Assembly: GCF_023502395.1 (NCBI RefSeq)
Contig: NZ_JAMFMB010000011.1
Span: forward strand, 62,001 to 126,000
Direction of reading: 5' to 3'
Origin: Ruegeria spongiae
GTDB taxonomy: Bacteria; Pseudomonadota; Alphaproteobacteria; Rhodobacterales; Rhodobacteraceae
Length of the DNA: 64,000 nucleotides
Below, in pieces: positions 28,271 through 36,914 of this stretch (the first letter of the stretch is position 1; the number at the start of each line of letters is the position of its first letter). A model generated the notes under the pieces. That model had not been told where the DNA came from. It saw only the letters and a program-made list of their open reading frames with translations, and did no database searches. The translations under genes and the position numbers were made by a program.

Positions 28271-28624
28271 TCATGGGCGCTGACAGACCCCCTGAAAGGT
28301 CAGCCGCCCATCGACGATCCGCAACTGAGCCGGATCCGTATCGGGACCGACCGCCCATTTGATGTCGGAATTGCCGTAATTCTCGATGCAATAGCGGGTG
28401 CCCTGATAGCGGCCCGCTTCGCGTGCGCCATCCAACGACCTGGCGACGTCATCAATGGTCACCGTGAACTCGGCGCGCGTCTTGCGCTTGTCCACGGCAG
28501 AGGCCTTGGTACGGAAGGCCTGCCCATCAAACAGGACCTGATCCTTCTCGCTCTGACCGCAGGCTGCCAGTGCGCCAACAAGGCAGAGCGCCAAAGGCCG
28601 TAAATAGAGGGTGTTTGCAGACAT
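28271..28624 (-). CDS. Small lipoprotein of the nuo array
   Basis: A 117-residue protein with a lipoprotein signal (LALCLVGALAACGQSEKDQ; lipobox ALAAC, Cys22). The mature part holds AEFTVTIDDVARSLDGAREA, GRYQGTRYCIENYGNSDIKW, and the tail LTFQGVCQRP, with two more cysteines. No named family is recognised. It starts 9 bases after the DUF3291-type gene and is followed by a 98-base gap with a hairpin. It is probably anchored in the outer or inner membrane facing the periplasm; role unknown. Confidence 0.75.
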   Translation of the reverse strand: MSANTLYLRPLALCLVGALAACGQSEKDQVLFDGQAFRTKASAVDKRKTRAEFTVTIDDVARSLDGAREAGRYQGTRYCIENYGNSDIKWAVGPDTDPAQLRIVDGRLTFQGVCQRP

Positions 28625-28633
28625 TCTCGTTCC

Positions 28634-29185
28634 CTATTCCGCCGCAATCTGTGCGCAGCCATGGTTGCGCCACATGCGGGCCTCTTTCAGATAGGCCCAA
28701 TCGAACGCCTGCTCGCTGGCCCCATGGGCGCGCAGGTGATCCAGTCGGGCAAGCGCCTCATCCAATGTCGGCTCGTGCCCGGCAGGCACCCACCACATGA
28801 CGAAGTGCATCTGGCCCAGCAATTCGAACCACTCAGCGCGGCGCTCATAGAACTGCTTGTGGATGGTGCCCCAGACAAAGCGTTCCAGGCTCGCGACATC
28901 CTTCCAGACGGTCAGGTTGGACACCTGCTGCGGGTCGCCACCAATTGCGTTTTCGGTATTTCCCGTGCCCGGCTCGCCTGAGCCTTCCATCATCCAGACA
29001 AAGCCCGGCATCCGCTTGCCAAGCCCGTTGATGCCGTCGAGATTGGCCATGAACTCGGCCACGCGCGGATCATCGGTGGGCGCCAGCAAGCGACCGATAT
29101 TAAGCTCGGCCAGATGATATCCGTCAGGTTGCGTCAAAACAGGCCCACCAATGCCAGCAGACCGATCAGGATCATGCAGAGCCAT
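28634..29185 (-). CDS. DUF3291 family protein
   Basis: A 183-residue protein of the DUF3291 group (a dimeric alpha-beta barrel-like family): LAELNIGRLLAPTDDPRVAE, FMANLDGINGLGKRMPGFVW, VSNLTVWKDVASLERFVW and MHFVMWWVPAGHEPTLDEA. Function unknown; related folds bind small molecules or haem, but no ligand site can be named here. The ATG at 29185 overlaps the MAPEG gene by 52 bases; a TTG at 29137 would overlap by only TTGA and would still keep the whole conserved domain, so it may be the true start. Confidence 0.83.
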   Translation of the reverse strand: MALHDPDRSAGIGGPVLTQPDGYHLAELNIGRLLAPTDDPRVAEFMANLDGINGLGKRMPGFVWMMEGSGEPGTGNTENAIGGDPQQVSNLTVWKDVASLERFVWGTIHKQFYERRAEWFELLGQMHFVMWWVPAGHEPTLDEALARLDHLRAHGASEQAFDWAYLKEARMWRNHGCAQIAAE

Positions 29186-29550
29186 CCGCCCACATAAGCA
29201 AACGAGCGCAGGCTCATGTTCGGGCCGCCCAGCCCCTGCACATGGATCACCAGCATCAGGATGCGCGCCACCAGCGCCAGAGAGGCCAGCAGGTTCACCC
29301 AGAACGGGCTTGCACCCACCAGGATCGCTGCAACAACCACGGTCAGAAAGGCGGGCAGTGTCTCGGTGCAGTTCAGATAGGCGCGGTTCATGCGATAGGC
29401 ACGGTCGGAATAATCCTGCTCGGGCGTCGCGCCGGGGGCCAGCCCCTTGGCCTGCTTGGCCAGCGCGGTGAAGGGCGACATCACCAGAATGATCAGGGTG
29501 AAGATCACCAGCGCGGCAATCGCGTGGGAATACGCACCAAATACTTCCAT
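29134..29550 (-). CDS. MAPEG-family membrane protein
   Basis: A 138-residue protein with four membrane segments (SHAIAALVIFTLIILVMSP, TLPAFLTVVVAAILVGAS, WVNLLASLALVARILMLVIH, FAYVGGWLCMILIGLLALVG) and the MAPEG-type element YRMNRAYLNCTETLPAF. The family includes glutathione transferases and leukotriene synthase-like proteins; substrate unknown. ATG at 29550 follows GAGGAG by 8 bases and is better than the GTG at 29559. It overlaps the DUF3291-type gene downstream and is separated by 132 bases from the lipoprotein gene upstream. Confidence 0.82.
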   Translation of the reverse strand: MEVFGAYSHAIAALVIFTLIILVMSPFTALAKQAKGLAPGATPEQDYSDRAYRMNRAYLNCTETLPAFLTVVVAAILVGASPFWVNLLASLALVARILMLVIHVQGLGGPNMSLRSFAYVGGWLCMILIGLLALVGLF

Positions 29551-29682
29551 ATGTTCCACTCCTCTGTTCCCGATCCAGCGGAGCCTCCTTGAGGTCTCAG
29601 GATCGTATGTCGTTCTGTTTCGTCGCGGTACCGATCAAGCTACTCCGCTTTTTGAGCTAGAGGCCTCATATGCGCGCGCCTG
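29551..29682. other. Largest gap inside the nuo array
   Basis: This 132-base stretch between a lipoprotein gene and the MAPEG gene holds the ribosome site of the latter and an imperfect hairpin (GATCC...GGATC with an inner CCTC/GAGG stem, about 29569-29606). I see no coding signal and no clear promoter. It could mark a processing site or the edge of the insertion that placed the lipoprotein gene here. Confidence 0.35.
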
Positions 29683-30114
29683 TTACTTTGCTATCAGAAG
29701 CGCCGAATTGACGCTTTGCTTTTGAACTTCGGCGCTTGCAGCTGCGCAAAGATTGTCAGTGCGTGGATTAACTCCATATTGACTGCCAATATCAGCCTCG
29801 GCTTGTGCCATCGCCGTTTGCACCGCTTTGCGACGCGATAGAGCCGCAAAAGAGCCGCGCCCCTGTTCGTTCCGGCGCTCGTTTATCTCAGAGTCGAGTC
29901 GCGTATCGAATTCATAACTGTCACACCCGTTTGCGAGCAACCGCCCTACGCGAACAGAGCCGTAATAAGATTCAAGCGGCAACTCATAGAGCTTGACCTG
30001 AGCAGCGTTCAAATCAGAGGGGACAGATGCTCTCGACACCGCACCAGTGGTTGTTTGACAAGCAGAAATTGCCAAAGCGCCCGCCAGCACCACCCAAATC
30101 TTAGATAATTTCAT
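29683..30114 (-). CDS. Lipoprotein inserted downstream of nuoF
   Basis: A 143-residue protein with a clear lipoprotein signal (WVVLAGALAISACQTTTGA; lipobox AISAC, Cys19) and a helical mature part: LPLESYYGSVRVGRLLANGC, FDTRLDSEINERRNEQGRG, RRKAVQTAMAQAEADIGSQY. The bases of this gene are visibly less GC-rich than the nuoF and nuoE genes on either side, with many A/T third positions, which suggests recent transfer. No family is recognised. It begins 13 bases after nuoF. Confidence 0.8.
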   Translation of the reverse strand: MKLSKIWVVLAGALAISACQTTTGAVSRASVPSDLNAAQVKLYELPLESYYGSVRVGRLLANGCDSYEFDTRLDSEINERRNEQGRGSFAALSRRKAVQTAMAQAEADIGSQYGVNPRTDNLCAAASAEVQKQSVNSALLIAK

Positions 30115-30127
30115 CTCTTTTTCCTGC

Positions 30128-31426
30128 CTACTCTGCCGCCATAGCGCCCATACGCCCCGATTTCTGTGCCTTGATACGGTCTTCGATCTCTTCGCGAAAG
30201 TTGCGGATCAGGCCCTGGATCGGCCAGGCAGCCGCATCCCCAAGCGCGCAGATCGTATGGCCCTCGACCTGTTTGGTCACGTCGAACAGCATGTCGATCT
30301 CTTCCAACTCGGCCTCGCCGCGCACCAGACGGTCCATCACCCGCATCATCCAGCCGGTGCCCTCGCGGCAGGGTGTGCATTGGCCACAGCTTTCATGCTT
30401 GTAGAATTTCGACAGCCGCCAGATCGCCTTGATGATGTCGGTGGATTTGTCCATCACGATCACCGCCGCCGTGCCCAGACCCGAGCCCAGATCGTTGCGC
30501 AGATGGTCGAAATCCATGATCGCGTCTCGCATATGCTCGCCGCGCACACAGGGAACGGACGAGCCGCCCGGGATCACCGCCAGCAGATTGTCCCAGCCGC
30601 CGCGAATGCCGCCGCAATGGGTCTCGATCAACTGCTCGAAGGGGATCGACATCGCCTCTTCGACCACGCAGGGGTTGTTCACATGCCCCGAGATCGCAAA
30701 CAGCTTGGTGCCCGCATTGTTCTGCCGCCCGAACCCGCTGAACCAGTCCGGCCCGCGCCGCAGGATCGTGGGCACAACGGCGATGGATTCCACGTTGTTC
30801 ACCGTGGTCGGACAACCATAAAGCCCCGCCCCCGCCGGAAAGGGCGGTTTCATGCGCGGCATGCCCTTGCGCCCCTCAAGGCTTTCCAGCAGCGCGGTTT
30901 CCTCGCCGCAGATATAGGCGCCCGCGCCGTGATGCAGAAAGATGTCGAAATCCCAGCCTGAACCGGCGGCGTTGCGCCCGACCAACCCGGCCTCATAGGC
31001 CTCGTCGATCGCGGCCTGCAGCGCTTCTTTCTCGCGGATGTATTCGCCACGGATGTAGATATAGCAGGCATGCGCGTTCATCGCGAAAGACGCGATCAGG
31101 CTGCCCTCGATCAGTGTGTGCGGATCATGGCGCATGATCTCGCGGTCTTTGCAGGTGCCGGGTTCGGATTCGTCGGCATTGACCACCAGATAGGCGGGCC
31201 GCCCGTCGCTTTCCTTGGGCATGAAGGACCATTTCAGACCGGTGGGAAAGCCCGCCCCGCCACGCCCGCGCAAGCCGCTGTCCTTCATGTTCTGAATGAT
31301 CCAGTCGCGGCCCTTCTGGAGGATCCCGGAGGTGCCGTCCCAATGGCCGCGCGCCTGCGCGCCTTTCAGCGTGCGCTCATGCATCCCGTAGAGGTTGGTA
31401 AAGATGCGGTCCTGATCTTTCAGCAT
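30128..31426 (-). CDS. nuoF: NADH-quinone oxidoreductase subunit F
   Basis: A 432-residue subunit that binds NADH, FMN and a 4Fe-4S cluster. The NADH/FMN site [15 protein letters not shown] and [13 protein letters not shown], the block [18 protein letters not shown] and the cluster motif [17 protein letters not shown] are all intact. The start [14 protein letters not shown] is typical. It follows the DUF5337-type gene by 6 bases and precedes a lower-GC lipoprotein gene by 13. Confidence 0.97.
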   Translation of the reverse strand: MLKDQDRIFTNLYGMHERTLKGAQARGHWDGTSGILQKGRDWIIQNMKDSGLRGRGGAGFPTGLKWSFMPKESDGRPAYLVVNADESEPGTCKDREIMRHDPHTLIEGSLIASFAMNAHACYIYIRGEYIREKEALQAAIDEAYEAGLVGRNAAGSGWDFDIFLHHGAGAYICGEETALLESLEGRKGMPRMKPPFPAGAGLYGCPTTVNNVESIAVVPTILRRGPDWFSGFGRQNNAGTKLFAISGHVNNPCVVEEAMSIPFEQLIETHCGGIRGGWDNLLAVIPGGSSVPCVRGEHMRDAIMDFDHLRNDLGSGLGTAAVIVMDKSTDIIKAIWRLSKFYKHESCGQCTPCREGTGWMMRVMDRLVRGEAELEEIDMLFDVTKQVEGHTICALGDAAAWPIQGLIRNFREEIEDRIKAQKSGRMGAMAAE

Positions 31427-31432
31427 CGCCGG

Positions 31433-31654
31433 TTATCCCTGACTGTCCCGGCGCATGCGCCAGAGTTGCAATATATTGACGCCCGCATAAACAAACCCGG
31501 CCAGAGCGGCGAGGTCAAACAGCAGCGCATAGCGGCCCGGCAATCCGATCGCCGGACCGATGAACAGGGTCAGCGCCAGCCACGCCACCATGGTGATGGC
31601 GATCACCATCCCGATATGGCGGCCCTTGCGGGCGATGGCCTGTTCCTTGTCCAT
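31433..31654 (-). CDS. DUF5337-type small membrane protein
   Basis: A 73-residue protein with two membrane segments (IGMVIAITMVAWLALTLFIG and YALLFDLAALAGFVYAGVNI) between basic ends. This matches a small family (DUF5337) that I know only from Rhodobacterales nuo operons; no function is known. It lies between the Ala/Pro-rich membrane protein gene and nuoF with gaps of 14 and 6 bases. Confidence 0.75.
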   Translation of the reverse strand: MDKEQAIARKGRHIGMVIAITMVAWLALTLFIGPAIGLPGRYALLFDLAALAGFVYAGVNILQLWRMRRDSQG

Positions 31655-31668
31655 TCACGTCTCGCCGC

Positions 31669-32169
31669 CTAGTCAGCGGCTTTCCCTTCATAGCGCCAGC
31701 TGCCCTTGCGGCTGGCAAGTTCCTGTTCCCCGGCCAGCACAGCCGAGGGTTTCACACCCGGGCCGGTTTCCGGCGCGGGCGCCGCGGCGGGTGCCACCGC
31801 AGCTACCGGTTCAGGCTCAGCGACCGCGCGCGCCGGGGCCTCAACCACCGGAGCAGGCGTCTCCGGCTCGGGCGCCGACGCGGGAGCCGCCGGTTGCGGC
31901 GCTGCAGCGGGTGCCTCGGGCGCTGGCGCTGCCGGTTGGGGCGCAGGTTTCGGCGCGGGCACTGACGCGGCCTCGTCGTTTGCATCCGGGCACAGGAAAC
32001 GCGACACCACAAAACCGATCACGGAGAACACCACCAGTCCGGCAATCGCCGCGCCGATCAGACCGGCGCCGCCGATGACCATGTAGAGCACCGCAAAGCC
32101 GACACCGCCGAACCCCGCCGCGCGCCAGCCGCGCGATGCGCAGCTTTTCTGATTGCTGTTACCGGTCAT
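31669..32169 (-). CDS. Ala/Pro-rich membrane-anchored protein next to nuoE
   Basis: A 166-residue protein with two adjacent hydrophobic stretches (AVLYMVIGGAGLIGAAIAGL and VVFSVIGFVVSRFLC), then about 80 residues almost entirely Ala, Pro, Glu and Val, and a final conserved-looking KPSAVLAGEQELASRKGSWRYE. The Ala/Pro linker is similar in style to the one in the NuoE C-terminal extension next to it. It may reach away from the membrane towards the peripheral arm; this is a guess. No family recognised. It ends 14 bases before the DUF5337-type gene. Confidence 0.7.
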   Translation of the reverse strand: MTGNSNQKSCASRGWRAAGFGGVGFAVLYMVIGGAGLIGAAIAGLVVFSVIGFVVSRFLCPDANDEAASVPAPKPAPQPAAPAPEAPAAAPQPAAPASAPEPETPAPVVEAPARAVAEPEPVAAVAPAAAPAPETGPGVKPSAVLAGEQELASRKGSWRYEGKAAD

Positions 32170-32189
32170 CCGTCGTCTCCCAATCGTGC

Positions 32190-33326
32190 TCAGTCTTCGT
32201 TTGCCCCGTCTTTTCTGGTGCGTTTGGCGAATTCAGTTTCTTTTCCTGCAGCCAGATCGGCAGCCTGCGCGATCCAGCCATCCCGTTCGATCCGGCCCTT
32301 GAACTTCAACCGGCTGTCGACCCAGGCGACCTGTTCCGGCGACCATGCGGCGATCTGGTCAAAATGATAAAAGCCCAGCTCATTGAGGGTCTGTTCCAGT
32401 TTCGGCCCGACCCCCTTGAGCAGTTTGAGGTCATCCGCATTGCCGTCGCGCGGGGCGTCCAGCGTGTCAGGCGCCTCTTCCGCTGCCGCTTCGGGCGCGG
32501 GCTTGGCGGGCGCGGGTTTGGTCGCTTTTGCCTCCGCAGCCTGTTTCACCGCCGGTTTCGGGGTCTCGGGCGCGGGTGGTGGCATGTCCTTGGCGTCGCG
32601 GCTGACAACCTTGCCATCCTTGCCCACCCACGGGGTCAGCAGCGGCACTTCACTGCCGTCAATCCGCTTGATCGTGTCGCCGATATCCGTAGCCAGCGCA
32701 ACCGAGGCATTTTGCGCCGGTTTGCCGCTGTCATATTCGGTCAGGCTGGTCAGCCCGCTCAAAGGCTCACAGGCATAGCGCCCGTTCTGCGGCCCCGGAG
32801 TGGGCACTTTGCCAGCCGCCATTTCATCGATGACCCGGGCCAGGCTCTCGGTGGTCAGATCCTCATAATAATCTTTGCCGATCTGTGCCATCGGCGCGTT
32901 GGTGCAAGAGCCGAGGCATTCCACCTCTTCCCAACTGAACTTGCCATCATCGGAAACCACATGCGGCTTTTCAGCGATCTTCTCGCGGCAGACCGCCACG
33001 AGGTCCTCGGCACCGCAGATCATGCAGGAGGTGGTGCCGCAAATCTGGATATGCGCAACGGATCCAACCGGTTGCAGTTGAAACATGAAATAGAACGAGG
33101 CCACTTCCAGCGCCCGGATATAGGCCATGCCCAGCATATCCGCGACGGATTCGATCGCAGCGCGGGACAGCCATCCCTCCTGTTCCTGCGCGCGCCACAG
33201 AAGCGGAATGATCGCGCTGGCCTGCCGCCCGTCGGGATATTTGGTGATCTGCCCCTCGGCCCAGGCCAGATTGGCGGGCGTAAAGGCAAAGTTTTCGGGT
33301 TGATCGGGGTGAAGACGGCGCAGCAT
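32190..33326 (-). CDS. nuoE: NADH-quinone oxidoreductase subunit E with a C-terminal helix-hairpin-helix extension
   Basis: The first about 170 residues are a normal NuoE thioredoxin-like 2Fe-2S subunit: CGTTSC and CLGSC supply the four Cys ligands. After that the protein continues to 378 residues with a variable region, an Ala/Pro/Lys linker and a terminal domain of about 75 residues containing [20 protein letters not shown] and [20 protein letters not shown], a helix-hairpin-helix-like module that in other proteins binds DNA or other proteins. Such long NuoE proteins are known to me from Rhodobacterales. The start (ATG at 33326) overlaps the stop of the upstream membrane gene by one base. 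Confidence 0.95.
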   Translation of the reverse strand: MLRRLHPDQPENFAFTPANLAWAEGQITKYPDGRQASAIIPLLWRAQEQEGWLSRAAIESVADMLGMAYIRALEVASFYFMFQLQPVGSVAHIQICGTTSCMICGAEDLVAVCREKIAEKPHVVSDDGKFSWEEVECLGSCTNAPMAQIGKDYYEDLTTESLARVIDEMAAGKVPTPGPQNGRYACEPLSGLTSLTEYDSGKPAQNASVALATDIGDTIKRIDGSEVPLLTPWVGKDGKVVSRDAKDMPPPAPETPKPAVKQAAEAKATKPAPAKPAPEAAAEEAPDTLDAPRDGNADDLKLLKGVGPKLEQTLNELGFYHFDQIAAWSPEQVAWVDSRLKFKGRIERDGWIAQAADLAAGKETEFAKRTRKDGANED

Positions 33327-33685
33327 CAGGCGGCAACCTTTCCAGTCTTGAAAAAGTAGAGAGCGGAAAACAGGGCGAGGAAGCCAACACCGAAATGCGG
33401 CCACGGATTTGCGGACCAGTACAGCAGGCCGTCCAGTATGCCCAACCCGGCGAAGCCGATAAGCAGCGTGCCCAGCACTTTGACATCCTGGTACCTCAAC
33501 GCAGCCAGCAGCAACGCGCCAAAGAACAGGTACCGCCCCCCCATGACCAGAGGCAATGTGTCGAGCAAATGATGGGTGCCCACCAATGCTTCGTCAGGTG
33601 ACACAAAGAACCAGACGCCAAATGCCATCAGCAAGATGGCCGCCAGATAGCTGGCCGTGAGGAAGAAACGACGAGACAGCGTCAT
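33326..33685 (-). CDS. Small four-span membrane protein between nuoD and nuoE
   Basis: A 119-residue protein with four membrane segments ([75 protein letters not shown]). It overlaps nuoD by ATGA (33682-33685) and nuoE by TGATG (33326), so it is coupled on both sides. I recognise no family with confidence. It may be an unrelated small membrane protein carried along in the array. Confidence 0.75.
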   Translation of the reverse strand: MTLSRRFFLTASYLAAILLMAFGVWFFVSPDEALVGTHHLLDTLPLVMGGRYLFFGALLLAALRYQDVKVLGTLLIGFAGLGILDGLLYWSANPWPHFGVGFLALFSALYFFKTGKVAA

Positions 33686-34896
33686 CGGTCAATTTCTCCG
33701 AATACCACATCCATGGTTCCGATGATCGCCGCGACATCGGCAAGCTGGTGCCCGCCTGCCACGTGATCCATCGCCTGCAGGTGTAGGAAACCGGGGGCGC
33801 GCAGTTTGGCCCTGTAAGGCTTGTTGGTGCCGTCGGCGACCAGATAGACGCCGAACTCGCCCTTGGGGGCCTCGACGGCGGCATAGACCTCGCCCGCCGG
33901 GACGTGGAAACCTTCGGTATAAAGCTTGAAGTGATGGATCAGGCTTTCCATCGAGGTTTTCATATCCGAGCGCGAGGGCGGCGTGATCTTGCCGCGCGCC
34001 AGTATGTCACCGGGGCAGTCGCGGATTTTGGCGATGGCCTGCCGGATGATATGCAGCGACTGGCGCATCTCTTCCATGCGGACGAGGTAGCGATCATAAC
34101 AATCGCCATTCTTGCCCACCGGTACCTGAAACTCGAACTCGTTGTAGCATTCATAGGGCTGCGCGCGGCGCAGGTCCCAGGCGAGGCCCGACCCGCGCAC
34201 CATCACGCCCGAGAAGCCGTATAGCTGGATGTCTTCCTCGGTAACCACGCCGATATCGCAATTGCGCTGCTTGAAGATGCGGTTCTCGGTCAGCAGCCCG
34301 TCGATATCGTCCATCACCGAGGGGAACTCGTGGCTCCATGTCTCGATATCATCGAGCAGAGCATCGGGCAGGTCCTGATGCACCCCGCCAGGGCGGAAAT
34401 AAGCCGCGTGCAGACGCGCGCCACAGGCGCGTTCGTAGAACACCATCAACTTTTCGCGTTCCTCGAAGCCCCAGAGCGGCGGGGTCAGCGCCCCCACATC
34501 CATCGCCTGCGTGGTCACGTTCAGCAGGTGGTTCAGGATGCGGCCAATTTCGCTGTAAAGCACCCGGATCAGCGAGGCGCGACGGGGCACTTCCACCCCG
34601 GTCAGCTTTTCGATGGCCAGACACCAGGCATGTTCCTGGTTCATCGGGGCCACATAGTCGAGCCGGTCGAAATACGGCAGGTTCTGCAGGTAGGTGCGGC
34701 TTTCCATCAGCTTTTCGGTGCCACGGTGCAGCAGGCCGATATGCGGGTCAGCGCGTTCGACAATCTCGCCGTCCAGTTCCAGCACCATCCGCAACACGCC
34801 GTGGGCGGCGGGGTGCTGGGGGCCGAAATTGATGTTGAAATTGCGAATCTTCTGCTCGCCGGTCAGGGCGTCTTCATATCCTCGGGAGCCGTCCAT
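33682..34896 (-). CDS. nuoD: NADH-quinone oxidoreductase subunit D
   Basis: A 404-residue peripheral subunit that, with NuoB, forms the quinone-reduction site. Motifs include [57 protein letters not shown], and [19 protein letters not shown]. It is separate from NuoC, not fused as in Escherichia coli. It starts directly after the stop of a 45-residue gene (TAAATG). Confidence 0.97.
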   Translation of the reverse strand: MDGSRGYEDALTGEQKIRNFNINFGPQHPAAHGVLRMVLELDGEIVERADPHIGLLHRGTEKLMESRTYLQNLPYFDRLDYVAPMNQEHAWCLAIEKLTGVEVPRRASLIRVLYSEIGRILNHLLNVTTQAMDVGALTPPLWGFEEREKLMVFYERACGARLHAAYFRPGGVHQDLPDALLDDIETWSHEFPSVMDDIDGLLTENRIFKQRNCDIGVVTEEDIQLYGFSGVMVRGSGLAWDLRRAQPYECYNEFEFQVPVGKNGDCYDRYLVRMEEMRQSLHIIRQAIAKIRDCPGDILARGKITPPSRSDMKTSMESLIHHFKLYTEGFHVPAGEVYAAVEAPKGEFGVYLVADGTNKPYRAKLRAPGFLHLQAMDHVAGGHQLADVAAIIGTMDVVFGEIDR

Positions 34897-35034
34897 TTAG
34901 CGATCCTCCGCACGATATGTCGCGCAAATCCCGTTATATTGTGCATCAGCGGTTTTTTTCAAAACCTCCGCCGCAGCCAGCAGCATCACCGCCGCCGTCA
35001 TCAACTCAACAATCTCGGTCCAGAACGGGATCAT
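34897..35034 (-). CDS. 45-residue membrane protein between nuoC and nuoD
   Basis: A tiny protein starting MIPFWTEIVELMTAAVMLLA, with one hydrophobic helix and a polar end (AEVLKKTADAQYNG, then TYRAEDR). Its ATG overlaps the stop of the 56-residue gene before it (TGATG at 35034), and its TAA touches the nuoD ATG. This perfect packing is the main evidence that it is translated. Function unknown. Confidence 0.6.
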   Translation of the reverse strand: MIPFWTEIVELMTAAVMLLAAAEVLKKTADAQYNGICATYRAEDR

Positions 35035-35204
35035 CAGCGCTTCTCCAGTTCTTGCAGCTTGATCGCCATATACCAGGCCAGAAGCGGAACCCCGATCGGG
35101 ACCAGACAAGCTGCGGCCCAGTATTTGTTGATGCCAAAAAACGGCAATAGTTTCAGCATCGGGATCGCGGTCAATGCACAGATCAGCCACAGCAAGCCGC
35201 CCAT
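35034..35204 (-). CDS. 56-residue membrane protein between nuoC and nuoD
   Basis: The protein starts [20 protein letters not shown], continues PFFGINKYWAAACLVPIGVP and ends LLAWYMAIKLQELEKR; it has two likely membrane helices and a charged tail. Its ATG shares one base with the nuoC stop (TAATG at 35204) and its TGA shares one base with the next tiny gene. It is easily missed because it is under 60 codons. No family is recognised; the two tiny proteins may work together or with complex I. Confidence 0.62.
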   Translation of the reverse strand: MGGLLWLICALTAIPMLKLLPFFGINKYWAAACLVPIGVPLLAWYMAIKLQELEKR

Positions 35205-35809
35205 TATTCTGCCTCCTGCTTTTCATCGCCGGGCAGGATGTATTCCGCACCCTCCCACGGGCTCATGAAATCGAACTGGCGGTATTCCTGCACCAGCGAG
35301 ACCGGCTCATAGACCACGCGTTTCTGCGCCTCGTCATAGCGCACTTCGGTGTAACCGGTGGTCGGGAAATCCTTGCGCAGCGGATGGCCGCGAAAGCCGT
35401 AATCGGTCAGGATGCGGCGCAGGTCCGGGTGGCCCGAGAACAGGATGCCGAACATGTCGAACACCTCGCGCTCGAACCAGTTGGCCGAGGGGTGTACGTC
35501 GATGATCGAGGCCACCATATCCTGCTCGCGGATCGACACCCGCAGGCGGATGCGCTGGTTCTGGTACATGCTGAGCAGGTGATAGACCACGTCGAAGCGT
35601 TGCGGGCGCTCAGGGTAGTCGACCGCAGTGATATCCACCAGTGTCGAGAACTTGCAGGTCGGGTCGGATTTGAGGAACTCGATAAAGCCCAGAATGTTGG
35701 ATGCTGTCACATCCATGTTCAGCTCACCATGGCTGATCTCCCAGGACAAAACGCAGTCGGAACGTTTCAACTCGATATGGGTCCCGAGTTCCTGAAGTGC
35801 GTCGCTCAT
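35204..35809 (-). CDS. nuoC: NADH-quinone oxidoreductase subunit C
   Basis: A 201-residue peripheral subunit. Family stretches are [58 protein letters not shown] and [20 protein letters not shown]. The start [16 protein letters not shown] at 35809 fits. It is separated from nuoB by 54 bases that contain a 29-base tandem duplication, the only sizeable gap near the start of the array. Confidence 0.96.
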   Translation of the reverse strand: MSDALQELGTHIELKRSDCVLSWEISHGELNMDVTASNILGFIEFLKSDPTCKFSTLVDITAVDYPERPQRFDVVYHLLSMYQNQRIRLRVSIREQDMVASIIDVHPSANWFEREVFDMFGILFSGHPDLRRILTDYGFRGHPLRKDFPTTGYTEVRYDEAQKRVVYEPVSLVQEYRQFDFMSPWEGAEYILPGDEKQEAE

Positions 35810-35818
35810 CTTGTCATC

Positions 35819-35876
35819 TCCATCCACGCGCGGGTCATCGCACGATTTCCATCCACGCGCGGGTCATCGCACGATT
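35819..35876. repeat. Two 29-base direct tandem copies at the nuoB/nuoC junction
   Basis: A 29-base unit starting TCCATCCACGCGCGGGTCAT occurs at 35819-35847 and again, with no change, at 35848-35876. The second copy covers the last four nuoB codons and stop; the first is a copy of that tail placed in the spacer before nuoC. It looks like a recent replication-slippage duplication that lengthened the nuoB-nuoC gap from 25 to 54 bases. Confidence 0.9.
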
Positions 35877-36388
35877 GTCCCGGTGCGGCGGATTTTGCGC
35901 TGCAGCTGCATCAGACCGTATAGCAGCGCCTCGGCGGTGGGCGGGCAACCGGGCACGTAGATATCGACCGGCACGATCCGGTCACATCCACGCACCACGG
36001 AATAGCTGTAATGATAATAGCCGCCGCCATTGGCGCAGGACCCCATCGAGATCACATAGCGCGGCTCTGGCATCTGGTCGTAGACCTTGCGCAGGGCGGG
36101 TGCCATCTTGTTGGTCAGCGTCCCGGCCACGATCATCACGTCCGACTGGCGCGGGCTGGCGCGCGGCGCGATGCCGAAGCGTTCGGCGTCATAGCGCGGC
36201 ATCGAGGTATGCATCATCTCGACCGCGCAACAGGCCAGACCAAAGGTCATCCAATGCAAGCTGCCGGTGCGGGCCCAGTTGATGATGTCTTCGGTCGAGG
36301 TCAGCAGAAAGCCCTTGTCCTGCAACTCGGCGTTGAGGGCCTGGGTGGCGACCTCTTTGTCGACGCCAGCGGTGTTTGCTCCGGTCAT
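35864..36388 (-). CDS. nuoB: NADH-quinone oxidoreductase subunit B
   Basis: A 174-residue subunit carrying the N2 cluster: the tandem cysteines [22 protein letters not shown] and [20 protein letters not shown] are all present. The start at 36388 overlaps the nuoA stop (TGATG); an upstream ATG at 36397 is also possible and would add three residues. The last codons and stop lie inside the second copy of a 29-base tandem repeat. Confidence 0.96.
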   Translation of the reverse strand: MTGANTAGVDKEVATQALNAELQDKGFLLTSTEDIINWARTGSLHWMTFGLACCAVEMMHTSMPRYDAERFGIAPRASPRQSDVMIVAGTLTNKMAPALRKVYDQMPEPRYVISMGSCANGGGYYHYSYSVVRGCDRIVPVDIYVPGCPPTAEALLYGLMQLQRKIRRTGTIVR

Positions 36389-36753
36389 CAGTCCCATTCC
36401 AGCGCCCCCTTCTTCCATTCATAGGCGAAGCCGATGGTCAGAACCCCCAGGAAAATCATCATCGACCAGAACCCTACATCCGAGATGTCCTTGAAGGCCA
36501 CGGCCCAGGGAAACAGAAAGGCGATTTCAAGGTCGAAAATGATGAACAGGATCGAGACCAGATAGAACCGGACATCGAATTTCATCCGCGCATCATCGAA
36601 GGCGTTGAAGCCGCATTCATAGGCGCTGACCTTTTCGGGGTCGGGATTGCGGACCGCCAGCACGACGGCGGCGAGAATCAGGACAATGCCCAAACCCACC
36701 GCGACGGCCAGAAACACCAGAATCGGGAGGTATTCCCGCAACAGCTCTTCCAC
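36388..36753 (-). CDS. nuoA: NADH-quinone oxidoreductase subunit A
   Basis: A 121-residue membrane subunit with three spans; [35 protein letters not shown] and [20 protein letters not shown] are diagnostic. It starts with GTG at 36753, about 6 bases after AAAGGAG, and is the first gene of the array. It shares one base with the nuoB start. Confidence 0.96.
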   Translation of the reverse strand: MEELLREYLPILVFLAVAVGLGIVLILAAVVLAVRNPDPEKVSAYECGFNAFDDARMKFDVRFYLVSILFIIFDLEIAFLFPWAVAFKDISDVGFWSMMIFLGVLTIGFAYEWKKGALEWD

Positions 36754-36817
36754 GAATGGCTCCTTTCCCGCGCGGCCCGCGTCGGGCGCACCGTCAATTG
36801 GCGAGTTGACGTGTCAT

Positions 36818-36846
36818 TCTGTACCGCCGCACCCTTGGGGCGTCAA
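36818..36846 (-). promoter_or_regulatory. Probable sigma-70 promoter of the nuo array
   Basis: On the minus strand TTGACG (36841-36846) and TACAGA (36818-36823) are separated by 17 bases, about 65 bases before the nuoA start. This is the best promoter-like pair in the gap and fits the position expected for the whole array. Confidence 0.5.
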
Positions 36847-36914
36847 CCAAGCGGCGGCCCGGGGGGCGTGGAATATCGTCGCATAAGCATGGGATTGTTC
36901 AAATATTTTCGTGA

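Noticed and set aside
29683-30114. Idea that the low-GC lipoprotein in nuo is part of a prophage or genomic island
   Set aside because: Only one gene is affected, and no integrase, transposase, tRNA or direct repeats flank it.
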